Assembly (NCBI RefSeq): GCF_018866325.1
Contig: NZ_CP076457.1
Coordinates: forward strand, 5,305,001 to 5,369,000
From: Streptomyces sp. YPW6
GTDB taxonomy: Bacteria; Actinomycetota; Actinomycetes; Streptomycetales; Streptomycetaceae
Direction: 5' to 3'
DNA: 64,000 bases
Positions within the stretch are counted from its first letter, which is position 1. Each line of letters starts with the position of its first letter. The translations under genes and the position numbers were made by a program. This document shows positions 26,790 to 35,409 of the stretch, one piece after another. The notes beneath the pieces were generated by a model. The model was not told the DNA's origin and searched no databases. It worked only from the letters and a program-made list of their open reading frames with translations.

Positions 26790-27854
26790 CTACGGCTTGT
26801 TCAGGTTCGCCGGCGGTATCGGGGTGGCCGCTATCGACTGCGGGGAGGTCGCCGAGGCGTACGCGGACGGGGCGGCGACCCCGGCGGTCGGGTCGGGGCC
26901 CGCGCCGTCCGCCTGGACCGGCAGGGTGCCGACCATCCGGATACCCGCGTCGTCCAGCGCCTGCTTGACGCGCCAGCGCAGCTCCCGCTCCACGCCGACC
27001 GCCTTGCCCGGCATCGTCTTCGCGGTCACCCGGACCGTCATCGAGTCCAGCAGGACCTCGTCCAGGCCGAGCACCTCGACCGGGCCCCACAGCTGCTCCG
27101 ACCAGGGCTCTTCCCTCGTCATGGTCTCGGCCGCCGCGGTGATCGCCTTGCGGACCTGCTCCAGGTCCTCGGTCGGGCGCACCGTGACATCGACCCCCGC
27201 CGTGGACCAGCCCTGGCTGAGGTTGCCGATCCGCTTCACCTCGCCGTTGCGCACGTACCAGATCGCGCCGTTCTCGCCGCGCAGCTTGGTGACGCGCAGG
27301 CCCACTTCGATGACCTCGCCGGAGGCGACGCCCGCGTCGATGCTGTCCCCGACCCCGTACTGGTCCTCCAGGATCATGAAGACGCCGGAGAGGAAGTCCG
27401 TGACCAGGTTGCGGGCGCCGAATCCGAGCGCCACCCCCGCGACACCGGCGGAGGCCAGCAGCGGCGCCAGGTTGATCTTGAAAGCTCCGAGGACCATCAG
27501 CGCGGCGGTGCCCATGATCAGGAACGAGGCCACCGAGCGCAGCACCGAGCCGATCGCCTCCGAACGCTGGCGTCTGCGCTCCGCGTTCACCAGCAGACCG
27601 CCCAGCGCCGTGCCCTCCACGGCCTGGGCGCTGCGGTTCATCCGGGCTATCAGGTTGGTCAGGGCGCGCCGGATCAGATAACGCAGCGTGATCGCCACTG
27701 CGAGGATCAGCAGGATGCGCAGCCCGGTGCTCAGCCAGGTGGACCAGTTCTCCTCGACCCAGCCCGCGGCGTGCCCGGCCTGTTCGGCGGCTTCGCCCAG
27801 CGAGCCACCCGGATCGGGTGACGGGGCTGCGGCCAAGAGGACGGACAGCGACAC
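26790..27854 (-). CDS. MscS-family mechanosensitive ion channel (354 aa)
   Basis: Membrane channel that opens on osmotic downshock. A short N-terminal extracytoplasmic segment precedes helices at about 45-65 and 115-140. The pore helix is the Ala/Gly-rich LLASAGVAGVALGFGARN, followed by LVTDFLSGVFMILEDQYGVG and the beta domain (IDAGVASGEVIEVGLRVTKL). The C-terminus has a Pro/Ala-rich tail. The GTG at 27854 has AGGAGGTCCCCGCC directly upstream, which decides the start; the open frame continues 41 codons further without a ribosome site. Confidence 0.9.
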   Translation of the reverse strand: MSLSVLLAAAPSPDPGGSLGEAAEQAGHAAGWVEENWSTWLSTGLRILLILAVAITLRYLIRRALTNLIARMNRSAQAVEGTALGGLLVNAERRRQRSEAIGSVLRSVASFLIMGTAALMVLGAFKINLAPLLASAGVAGVALGFGARNLVTDFLSGVFMILEDQYGVGDSIDAGVASGEVIEVGLRVTKLRGENGAIWYVRNGEVKRIGNLSQGWSTAGVDVTVRPTEDLEQVRKAITAAAETMTREEPWSEQLWGPVEVLGLDEVLLDSMTVRVTAKTMPGKAVGVERELRWRVKQALDDAGIRMVGTLPVQADGAGPDPTAGVAAPSAYASATSPQSIAATPIPPANLNKP

Positions 27855-28167
27855 GGCGGGGACCTCCTGGGGCGACGGCTGGTCAACAACATTAACGAAG
27901 CCGGGGGAGTGGATCGTTGCCGTCGCCGCAGGAGAGCCGGATCTCATCGGGAACACCTGTGCTGTGGCCGATCGCACAGCGCGGGCGGCCGCCCTGGTGA
28001 GCTACGTGTCCGGCGTCGCGGAGCGGGGCGCGGGGCGCCGGAGTGAGAAAAATCCTCCCGGCCCGTTACCCCCACGTGGTGGCGCTTTGACCAGGCATGA
28101 GGAGAGACTGAGATCGGATCGTCCCGGCGCGAGCCACGCGCCGCCGGCGTACAAGGAGGCATCCACC
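27855..28167. other. Divergent intergenic region between MscS and HNH genes (313 bp)
   Basis: This region carries the ribosome sites of both genes and must hold both promoters. A TTTGACC at 28085-28091 could be a -35 element, but the -10 position 17 bases on is poor, so I do not call a promoter. No repeat or hairpin stands out. Confidence 0.5.
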
Positions 28168-28704
28168 GTGCCGCACGTCCTGGTTCTCAACGCGTCGTAC
28201 GAGCCGCTCGGCGTCGTACCGCTCCGCCGCGCGCTCGTCCTCGTCCTCGAGAACAAGGCCATCTGCCTCGAGGAGTCCGGCGCCTTTCTGCACAGTGCCA
28301 CCCGTGCCGTGCCCGCACCCAGTGTGGTCCGGCTCAAGCGCTTCGTCCGGGTGCCCTACCGGGGACCCGTCCCGCTCACCCGGCGGGCGCTGTTCGCCCG
28401 GGACGGCGGGCGCTGCATGTACTGCGGGGCCGCCGCGACCAGCGTCGACCACGTCATCCCGCGCAGCCGCGGCGGACAGCACGCCTGGGACAACGTGGTG
28501 GCGGCCTGCCGCCGCTGCAACCACGTCAAGGCCGACCGCCACCTCCCCGAGCTGGGCTGGCGGCTGCGCCATCAGCCCGCCCCGCCGACGGGCCTGGCCT
28601 GGCGGATCATCGGGACCGGCCACCGCGACCCGCGCTGGCTGCCGTATCTGCAGCCGTTCGGCGCGGACGACGTGATGGCCCGGATCGACGGCGTGTCCGC
28701 CTAG
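28168..28704 (+). CDS. HNH endonuclease family protein (178 aa)
   Basis: A small nuclease-fold protein. The first half starts PHVLVLNASYEPLGVVPLRR, conserved in a widespread actinobacterial group. The HNH domain begins at RCMYCGAA (CxxC zinc pair), continues with TSVDHVIPRSRGG (His-Asn-His core) and ends with CRRCNHVKADR (second CxxC). All metal-binding and catalytic residues are present. Its natural substrate is unknown; these proteins are housekeeping-conserved rather than mobile. GTG at 28168 has AAGGAGGCATCCACC before it. Confidence 0.9.
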   Translation: MPHVLVLNASYEPLGVVPLRRALVLVLENKAICLEESGAFLHSATRAVPAPSVVRLKRFVRVPYRGPVPLTRRALFARDGGRCMYCGAAATSVDHVIPRSRGGQHAWDNVVAACRRCNHVKADRHLPELGWRLRHQPAPPTGLAWRIIGTGHRDPRWLPYLQPFGADDVMARIDGVSA

Positions 28705-28721
28705 GGGGTGTCCGCCGGGCA

Positions 28722-28744
28722 GGGCCCAGGTCCCCCCTGGGCCC
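28722..28744. terminator. Hairpin downstream of the HNH gene
   Basis: Arms GGGCCCAGG (28722-28730) and CCTGGGCCC (28736-28744) with a 5-base loop lie 18 bases past the HNH stop. The gene on the other side (GH84) converges, so it may act in both directions. Confidence 0.7.
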
Positions 28745-28831
28745 CGCTGTCACCGGCCCTTCCCGTGCCCGGCCCCTCCCGTACGGCCCTCGCGCCGGTC
28801 CTCCTATCGGGGATCCGGCCCTGGGCTCCGC

Positions 28832-28917
28832 GTACGGGCTCCGGCCCCGGGCTCCCCGTACGGGCTCCGGCTCCGGGCTCCCCGTACGGGCTCCGGCCGC
28901 CGCCTCCCCCGTACGGC
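28832..28917. repeat. 26-bp intergenic tandem repeat (3 to 4 units)
   Basis: GTACGGGCTCCGG recurs at 28832, 28858 and 28884, and a degenerate GTACGGCTC occurs at 28911. Unit spacing is 26, 26 and 27 bases. The array fills the space between the convergent HNH and GH84 genes and ends at the GH84 stop codon. Confidence 0.8.
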
Positions 28918-31908
28918 TCAGTCGTCCGCCACCGCGTACGCCTCCACCGACCAGAGCGAGTAGCCGTACTGCGTGGCCCGGCTCTCGCCCTGCACCCGGA
29001 TGAACCGGGTGTCCTTCGCGTCCATCCGGACCGACTCGCGTCCGCCCCGGCCCTCCGCCACGGTCGCGGCGGTGCGCCAGACGCGGCCGTCGGCGGAGAC
29101 CTGTATGCGGTAGCGGGAGGCGTACGCGTCCTGCCAGCTCAGCACCACCTGGCCCAGCCGCACCGGCTTCTCCAGCTCGGTCTGCCACCAGGCGTCGTCC
29201 TGGGCCGGCGAGGACCACCGGGTCTCGGGATCGTTGTCGGTGGCCGCCGACGCGGGGAAGTCCGGAGTCTCGTCACCGGACGAGGAGGCCTTCGCCGTAC
29301 GCGCCAGATCCGGGCCGCCCGTACGCGGGAAGGCCCGCACGGTCAGCGTCGACTCCTGGCCGCCGAAGGCCAGCGGCACCTCGTACTCGCCCGCCGGGGT
29401 GTCCTTCGGGACGGTGATGTCCACGGGCACCTCCGTACGCGATCCGCGCGGCACGGTCGTCCGCTTCGGGACCCGCACCTCGATGCCCTTCGGGGCCTTC
29501 GCGGTGAGCTTGCCCGTGACCTCGGCCGGACGCCGGCCCGCCAGCCGCGCCGCGACCCGCTGGGGTCCGCCGCCGATCTCCGCGTCGGTCTCGCCGTGCT
29601 TCAGGTCGAGCGTGGCCGCGGGCTCGTCGCCGAACCACGGCACCAGCGCCCGCACCTGCGGGGTCCCCGCCACGACGGCGGGGGCGGCGGGCACGGTCGG
29701 GCTGAGATACGGCGGCCGGGCGGTCCGGGCGGCCTCCGGCACGGTCACCCGTACGGCGTCGGCGCGCAGCCCCTTCGCGGCGGTCTGGGTGAAGCCGCTC
29801 GGTGACAGCCGCCCGAGCGGCCGCCACCCCTCACCGGGCACCCGGGCCTCCACCACGGCGTCGGCCAGGGCCGCCCCGGGCTCGGCGAGCGCGGTGACGG
29901 CCTCCACCGGGCGGACCGTGCCCAGCTGGACCGTGTAGCTGTGGGCGTCCTTGGTGACGCGGCCCGAGGCGCGGTCGGTGCCGTTCCACCCGGCGGCCAC
30001 CTTCTCCGCCCTGTCCAGGAACGGGTCCAGCACCCCCTTGCCGACCGTGGCCCGGCTCGCCTTGATCTCCTCGCGCAGCGGCTCCAGGGTCAGCTGGATG
30101 CGCCAGGCGGCGGCGCCGTCCCCGGCGGCCTGGGCCTGGAGCAGGTCCACCGCCAGCTCACCGGCCCGGCCGTACCGGGCCAGCTGCTCGGTCCAGGGGC
30201 GCACCTCGTCGGTCAGCCGGCCCTCCGCGGGGGTCTTCAGCCGCTCGGGGGCCTGCCGCATCACGGAGAACGCCGCGCGCAGCCCGTCCGCCGCCCGGTC
30301 GCGGCGGGAGGCGTCGGCACGGGTGCTCCAGAAGGCGTCGAGCAGGGGCTGGAGGTAGGCGGACTCCTCCGCGCCGAGCACCGAGCCCGCGCTGTTCCCG
30401 GCCAGGGCCAGCAGCGCGTCCCGGGCGGCGGCGTCCCCGCCCGCCAACTCGTCGATCGCCGCCCGCCACGACGCGGCGGGGTCGTAGCCCCTCGGGTTCC
30501 AGGCGAAGTCGGCGGCGGTGAACAGCGGGATGCGGGAGGCGGACGGCTGCTCCATCGCATTGGCCAGCAGCGCCGCCGAACCGCTCGCCACCGCGGGGTC
30601 CCGGCCGGTGTAGGGGCCGAGGAAGATGCGGTCCTGGGCGTAGTCGTTGACGGGGTAGTTGTCCATCGTCACCAGGGGGTGACGGAACGCGGCGCGGGCC
30701 CCGGCCAGCTCACCGCCGGTGATCTTCTTCGGGACCACCCCGACCCCCGTCCAGGCCACCTGCACCCGGTCGTCCAGCTCGGCCGCCAGCGCGGTGCGGT
30801 AGTCGGTGGCACCGTCCTGGTAGAACTCCGTCGGCAGGACGGACAACGGGGCCGCGTCCGGGTGCCGTTCCGCCAGGTGCCGGGCGAGGGCGCCCGCCAC
30901 CCGGGCCTGGGCGCGGGCCGCGGCCTTCGGGCCGCTGCCGAAGGTCTCGGCGTCCAGGTCGCAGTGCCACTCGCTGTAGCTGACGTCCTGGAACTGGAGC
31001 TGGAAGACCCGCACGCCCAGCGCCCACATCGCGTCGATCTTCTTGGCGAGCGCCCGGACGTCCTGGTCGGATGCCATGCACATCGCCTGACCGGGGGAGA
31101 CGGCCCAGCCCAGCGTGACGTGCTCGGCGCGCGCCCGCTCGGCCAGCGCCCGGAAGCCGGCCCGCTGCTCCGCGGGGTAGGGCTCGCGCCAGCGGGCCAG
31201 CCGGTAGGGGTCGTCGCCCGCCGCGTAGAGATAGCGGTTCTGCTTCGTGCGGCCCATGAAGGCGATCTGCGCGAGCCGCTCCTCGCGGGTCCACGGCTCC
31301 CCGTAGAACCCCTCGGTCATGCCCCGTACGGCGGTTCCCGGCCAGTCCCGGACCGTCACCCCGGCCACCGATCCGCCGGTGACCAGCTGACGCAGGGTCT
31401 GGACGGCGTGGAAGAGGCCGTCCCCGCCCAGTCCGTCCAGGGCGACGGTGGCCCGCCCGGCGACCTCGCCGACCGCGAGCCGGTAGCCGCCCGACGGCAG
31501 ATCGGCCCGCTCGGGAGCACGCAGCGCCCGCAATGCCTCGCCGGCGCCCGTGCCGCCGAGACGGATCACGGGGCCGCGGCCGGGCAGGCTCTCGTGCAGG
31601 GTCCGGACGCCCGCCGAGCGCAGCAGCGAGCGCGCCTGTTCGACGGCGTACGGGTCGGCGTCCGGCGCGGCGACGAGCGTGGCCTCGGAGCCGAGAGGCA
31701 CGGCGGGACCCGTGGTCCTCATGCTCTGCGGGCGGGGCCACACGGACGGCGTCGGCGCGCTGTCGGCACGGTCGGCGGTGCCGACGACGGGCCGGCCGGG
31801 ATCGGCGGGGGCGGCCGTCGCCGACGGGGCCACGGAGACGGAGCCGATGAGTCCGCCGATCACAGCGGCGGCCACGGCCGTCGCCTGCCTTCTGCGCCCG
31901 ATCCGCAC
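28918..31908 (-). CDS. Secreted GH84-like beta-N-acetylglucosaminidase with C-terminal F5/8C domain (996 aa)
   Basis: An exported glycoside hydrolase acting on GlcNAc-containing glycans outside the cell. The signal peptide covers residues 1-33 (ATA-AP cleavage). An N-terminal alpha/beta domain (about 55-185) is followed by a catalytic barrel starting at VRGMTEGFYGEPWT (GFYG motif), a helical region, an Ig-like/NPCBM-associated segment (about 735-850) and a discoidin (F5/8 type C) domain at the end (RWSSPAQDDAWWQ). At the usual paired-Asp site the sequence reads QFQDVS (Gln307-Asp308), so one of the two catalytic-pair acids is Gln. The GTG at 31908 has AAAAGGGGACGCGAC upstream; longer starts lack a ribosome site. 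Confidence 0.86.
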   Translation of the reverse strand: MRIGRRRQATAVAAAVIGGLIGSVSVAPSATAAPADPGRPVVGTADRADSAPTPSVWPRPQSMRTTGPAVPLGSEATLVAAPDADPYAVEQARSLLRSAGVRTLHESLPGRGPVIRLGGTGAGEALRALRAPERADLPSGGYRLAVGEVAGRATVALDGLGGDGLFHAVQTLRQLVTGGSVAGVTVRDWPGTAVRGMTEGFYGEPWTREERLAQIAFMGRTKQNRYLYAAGDDPYRLARWREPYPAEQRAGFRALAERARAEHVTLGWAVSPGQAMCMASDQDVRALAKKIDAMWALGVRVFQLQFQDVSYSEWHCDLDAETFGSGPKAAARAQARVAGALARHLAERHPDAAPLSVLPTEFYQDGATDYRTALAAELDDRVQVAWTGVGVVPKKITGGELAGARAAFRHPLVTMDNYPVNDYAQDRIFLGPYTGRDPAVASGSAALLANAMEQPSASRIPLFTAADFAWNPRGYDPAASWRAAIDELAGGDAAARDALLALAGNSAGSVLGAEESAYLQPLLDAFWSTRADASRRDRAADGLRAAFSVMRQAPERLKTPAEGRLTDEVRPWTEQLARYGRAGELAVDLLQAQAAGDGAAAWRIQLTLEPLREEIKASRATVGKGVLDPFLDRAEKVAAGWNGTDRASGRVTKDAHSYTVQLGTVRPVEAVTALAEPGAALADAVVEARVPGEGWRPLGRLSPSGFTQTAAKGLRADAVRVTVPEAARTARPPYLSPTVPAAPAVVAGTPQVRALVPWFGDEPAATLDLKHGETDAEIGGGPQRVAARLAGRRPAEVTGKLTAKAPKGIEVRVPKRTTVPRGSRTEVPVDITVPKDTPAGEYEVPLAFGGQESTLTVRAFPRTGGPDLARTAKASSSGDETPDFPASAATDNDPETRWSSPAQDDAWWQTELEKPVRLGQVVLSWQDAYASRYRIQVSADGRVWRTAATVAEGRGGRESVRMDAKDTRFIRVQGESRATQYGYSLWSVEAYAVADD

Positions 31909-32217
31909 GTCGCGTCCCCTTTTCCGTACGTACCCACTGCCCATGGCGGGCTCCGAGCCCACCACCCGGGCGCAAGGGTGTCAATGCGCTTGGCCGTTGT
32001 GCCGGAATTGCCGGAAAACGGGGCACCTCGTGCCCGGTGGGGCTGGTGTGGCGGACGGGAGTGGCTGAAAGCGGCTCATACCTGCCGTACGGGGGAACGA
32101 GATGTGACCCAGGGCACGTTGTACTCGTTGTCATAACGCCTGCATCACGTCCACGTCTGCCGAGGCGAGGCCTGGGTAGGTCTGCTGTGTCCTGTTCTCC
32201 ATGGCCAGGAGGCCACC
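31909..32217. other. Divergent intergenic region between GH84 and the repeat-protein gene (309 bp)
   Basis: This holds the two opposing promoters and, at its right end, AGGAGGCCACC, the ribosome site for the gene at 32218. A short GGGGCAC/GTGCCC hairpin lies near 32019-32035. No long repeat or recognised operator is seen. Confidence 0.5.
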
Positions 32218-32529
32218 ATGCCCGCAGCTGCGCAGCTTCTGCTCTCCGCCCTCTCCAAACAGGTGCCCAACCAGCCCGCTTCCGGGCCGCTGACCAGCGA
32301 ACTTCCCCTGTCCGATGTCGCCCACCTGATCAGCGGGCCGCCGCTCGCCGATGTCTCCCTGCTGCTCGGCGAATCCTCGTTCGCCGATTCCGCGCCGCTG
32401 ACCAGCGAGCCGCCGCTCGCCGATGCCACCCCTCTCACGAGCGAGCCACCGCTCGCCGCCGTCGCCCCACTGACCAGCGAGCCGACCGCACCCGGCACCG
32501 CAGGGGGCATGGAGTTCCCAGGAGTCTGA
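32218..32529 (+). CDS. Small protein of six 12-residue repeats upstream of malQ (103 aa)
   Basis: I do not recognise a family. It has a 23-residue leader-like N-terminus (MPAAAQLLLSALSKQVPNQP), then six consecutive 12-residue units (24-95) with consensus Pro-Leu-Thr-Ser-Glu-Pro-Pro-Leu-Ala-Asp-Val-Ala, and a short tail (GGMEFPGV). The middle two units are more diverged (HLISGPPLADVS, LLLGESSFADSA). There is no cysteine, membrane helix or signal peptide. The ATG has an excellent ribosome site (AGGAGG, six bases upstream), and the stop is one codon from malQ's start, so it is probably co-transcribed with malQ. The good ribosome site and conserved unit length argue that it is translated. The antisense frame also stays open because of the repeats, but it lacks a ribosome site. 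Confidence 0.65.
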   Translation: MPAAAQLLLSALSKQVPNQPASGPLTSELPLSDVAHLISGPPLADVSLLLGESSFADSAPLTSEPPLADATPLTSEPPLAAVAPLTSEPTAPGTAGGMEFPGV

Positions 32530-35006
32530 ATGGGCTTGTCCCGGCTCGCCGCACTGCACGGTGTCGCCACCTCCTACTCCCCGTCGCCGGATGTCACGGT
32601 GTCCGTCCCCGACGACACGGTCATCGCCGTGCTCGCCGCGCTGGGCGTCGACGCCGGCACTCCGGAGGACGTACGGACGTGTCTCGCCGCCGCGGAGTCC
32701 CGCTCGCGCCTGCTGCCGCCGACCGTGGTGGTCTGGGCCGGCGAGCCCCTGCCGCCCGCTCTGGCGGGCCTTCCCTCCGGCTCGACCGTCACGGTCGAGC
32801 CGGAGGCGTCCGGGCCCCCGGGACGTTCCGGGGGCCGCCCGCCCGCCCCGCTGAGCATGCGGGCCCGGTCGGCGGCCCCCGCCGCGCCGATGGCGCCCGA
32901 GGAGGGCGGGGCCGCCGCCGCGCCCGTGACACCCCTGGAGAGGCCGCCGAGGGGCGGCTGCACCCCGGAGCGAGGAGGGCGCCGGCGCTCCCGTTTCTCC
33001 CCGGCGGAGAGTGACCTGTCCGCCGGTGCCGCCGACGCCCCGTCCGAGGCCCCGGCAGACGCCCCGGTCGCCGCCCCCGTTCCTCCCAGCCCGCAAGCGC
33101 CGCGTCCGCTGGTGCGCCCGCCGCCGCGTCCGCCGGTGCGGCCGACGCCCCGGCCGCCTCCCCGGCCGCCGCTCCCCGCCCGGCCCCGGCCGTGGGTGCC
33201 CCGTCTCCTGACGTGCCCGCCGCTCCCCTTCCGGCCTGGTGGATCCCGCCGCCCCACGGCGTCCACCGCATCCACGTCCGTACGCCGGACCACCGCCGGG
33301 CCACCGCCACCCTCGTCGTCGCCCCGCCCCGCGTGCCCCAGCCGGCCGAGCGCACCCACGGCTTCCTCGTGCAGCTCTACTCCCTGCTCTCCGCCCGCTC
33401 CTGGGGCATGGGCGACCTCGGGGACCTGGCGGACCTCGCCGCCTGGGCCGGGCGCAGCATCGGCTCCGGGTTCGTGCAGGTCAACCCGTTGCACGCGGCC
33501 GTTCCCGGGAAGCCCACCGACCCCTCCCCGTACCGCCCCTCCTCGCGCCGCTTCCCCGACCCGGTCCACCTGCACATCGAGTCGATCCCCGAGTACGGGC
33601 ACGTCCGCGACCGGGCCGCCCTGGACGACCTCCGGCAGGACGCCGCCGCCCTCAGCGAGGCCGTGCTGAACAAGGGCGCCCTGATCGACCGGGACGCCGT
33701 CTGGGAACTGAAGCGCCAGGCCCTGGAGCTGATCGTCCGGGTGCCCCTCACCCCCGGCCGCCGCGCCGACTACTGCGACTTCCTGGCCGCTCAGGGACAG
33801 GCGCTGGAGGACCACGCCCTGTGGTGCGCCCTCGCCGAGGTCCACGGCCCCGACTGGCACTCCTGGCCCGAGCCCCTGCGCGATCCGCGGTCGCCCGGGA
33901 CCGCCCGCGCCCGGTCCGAACTGCTCGACCGGGTCGACTTCCACTGCCGCCTCGCCTGGCTGACCGCCACCCAGCTCGCCGCCGCCCAGCAGGCGGCCGA
34001 GGACGCCGGGATGGACGTCGGTATCGTCCACGACCTCGCCGTCGGCGTGCACCCGGCCGGTGCCGACACCTGGGCCCAGCAGGAGGCCTTCGCCCACGGC
34101 ATGTCCGTCGGCGCGCCGCCCGACGCCTTCAACGCGCGCGGCCAGGACTGGGGCCTGCCGCCCTGGCGCCCCGATGTCCTGGCCGCCACCGGCTACGCCG
34201 CCTACCGGGGCCTGCTGCGCGGGCTGCTGGCCCACGCCGGGGCCCTGCGCATCGACCACGTCATGGGACTCTTCCGGCTCTGGTGGGTTCCCGAGGGCCG
34301 CCCGCCCACCGACGGGACCTACGTCGCCCACGACGCCGAGGCGATGCTCGCCGTCCTGGTCCTGGAGGCCCACCGGGCCGGGGCCGTCGTCGTCGGCGAG
34401 GACCTCGGCACCGTCGCGCCCGGGGTCCGCGAGGCGCTCGCCCGGCGCGGGGTGCTCGGCACCTCGGTGCTCTGGTTCGAGCGCGACTGGGAGGGTGACG
34501 GGCGGCCGCTCGCCCCCGAGAAGTGGCGCCGGGACTGCCTGGCCACCGCCACCACCCACGACCTGCCGTCCACCGCGGCCCGGCTGACCGGCGATCACGT
34601 GACGCTGCGCCACCGCCTCGGCCTGCTCACCCGCTCCCTGGAGGAGGAACTGACCGCCGACCTCACCGACACCGCCGAGTGGCTCGCCCTGCTGGCCCGG
34701 CTGCGGATGCTCCCCGAGGGGGACGGCGACGAGGAGGCCGCCGTCCGGGCCGTCCACCGCTTCCTGCGGCGCACCCCCGCCCGGATGACCGGCGTCTGGC
34801 TCCCCGACACCGTGGGTGACCGCCGCCCGCAGAATCTTCCGGGCACCTGGGACCAGTACCCGAACTGGCGGCTCCCGATCGCCGATCCCGAGGGCCATCC
34901 GGTCACCCTGGAGGAGATCACCGCCTCGCCCCGGCTGCACGCGCTGATGGAGGTCCTCCGGCCTCGGACGCCTCGTACGGCACCCCCGGGCGAGCGCCGT
35001 CCCTAG
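32530..35006 (+). pseudogene. malQ: 4-alpha-glucanotransferase (amylomaltase) interrupted by a -1 frameshift
   Basis: GH77 enzyme that transfers maltooligosaccharide units in maltodextrin/glycogen metabolism. The N-terminal domain (MGLSRLAALHGVATSYSPSP onward) is read in one frame to about 33080. From there the coding frame is one base off and continues to 35006 with the catalytic barrel: FLVQLYSLLSARSWGMGD, FVQVNPLHAAVPG, ALRIDHVMGLFRLWW, VVGEDLGTV and TTHDLPSTAA (catalytic acids included). The likely site is the C5 run at 33074-33078; one more C there gives a natural Ala/Ser/Pro linker and a product of about 826 residues. The extra length over typical MalQ is an Ala/Pro-rich linker (about residues 95-220). 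A sequencing error is as likely as a real mutation. An internal GTG at 33192 could otherwise start the catalytic part. Confidence 0.88.
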
Positions 35007-35026
35007 GCGTTCGCTACGTTGGCACC

Positions 35027-35257
35027 GTGGACAAGAAGAACGCTATGCGCGCCGGCGTCGTTGCGGCCGGGACGACGCTGATGATGCTGCTCATGTCGGC
35101 CCCGGCGCTCGCGCTCACGCCCGACGACGGTGACGACCCGGCTCCGCGCCTGAGCGCGATCGAGACCATCGGTCTCTACGTGGTCGCGCCCATCGCCCTG
35201 TTCGTGGTGATCACGGCCCTGGTGATGGTCCTGGACAAGTCCAAGAAGCAGGTCTGA
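35027..35257 (+). CDS. Small secreted/membrane protein (76 aa)
   Basis: A hypothetical protein that I recognise only as a common Streptomyces type. A basic start (MDKKNAMRAG) leads into a hydrophobic segment ending in a signal-peptidase-like ALA-LT site. A short acidic stretch follows (PDDGDDPAPRLS), then a second membrane helix (about 47-68: ETIGLYVVAPIALFVVITAL) and a basic tail (DKSKKQV). The mature form is thus probably a single-pass membrane peptide. GTG at 35027 is used; an in-frame ATG at 35045 is an alternative. It lies 20 bases after malQ and is followed by a strong hairpin. Confidence 0.75.
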   Translation: MDKKNAMRAGVVAAGTTLMMLLMSAPALALTPDDGDDPAPRLSAIETIGLYVVAPIALFVVITALVMVLDKSKKQV

Positions 35258-35283
35258 CCCCGCTCACGTACACGACACGTTCG

Positions 35284-35325
35284 ACGGGTGCGCCGCCGGT
35301 GAGATGCACCGCGCGGCGCACCCGT
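35284..35325 (+). terminator. Hairpin ending the malQ transcription unit
   Basis: Perfect 13-bp arms ACGGGTGCGCCGC (35284-35296) and GCGGCGCACCCGT (35313-35325), 16-base loop, 27 bases past the stop of the small membrane protein and before the LysR gene. Confidence 0.78.
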
Positions 35326-35409
35326 GCGTCCGGCGCCGGCCGGCCGACGGCCCCGCCCCGGCCCCGGACCGGCCCGCCGGGGAGCGCGAACGCCCGGTAG
35401 GTTGCGCCC

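Noticed and set aside
32218..32529. Repeat protein as a lanthipeptide or similar precursor
   Set aside because: No cysteine and no adjacent modification, protease or transporter gene; kept only as an open possibility in the finding.
32145..32570. Minus-strand frame with Ser/Gly repeats opposite the 12-residue-repeat gene
   Set aside because: It is open only because the repeat length is a multiple of three; no ribosome site, and the plus strand has a strong one.
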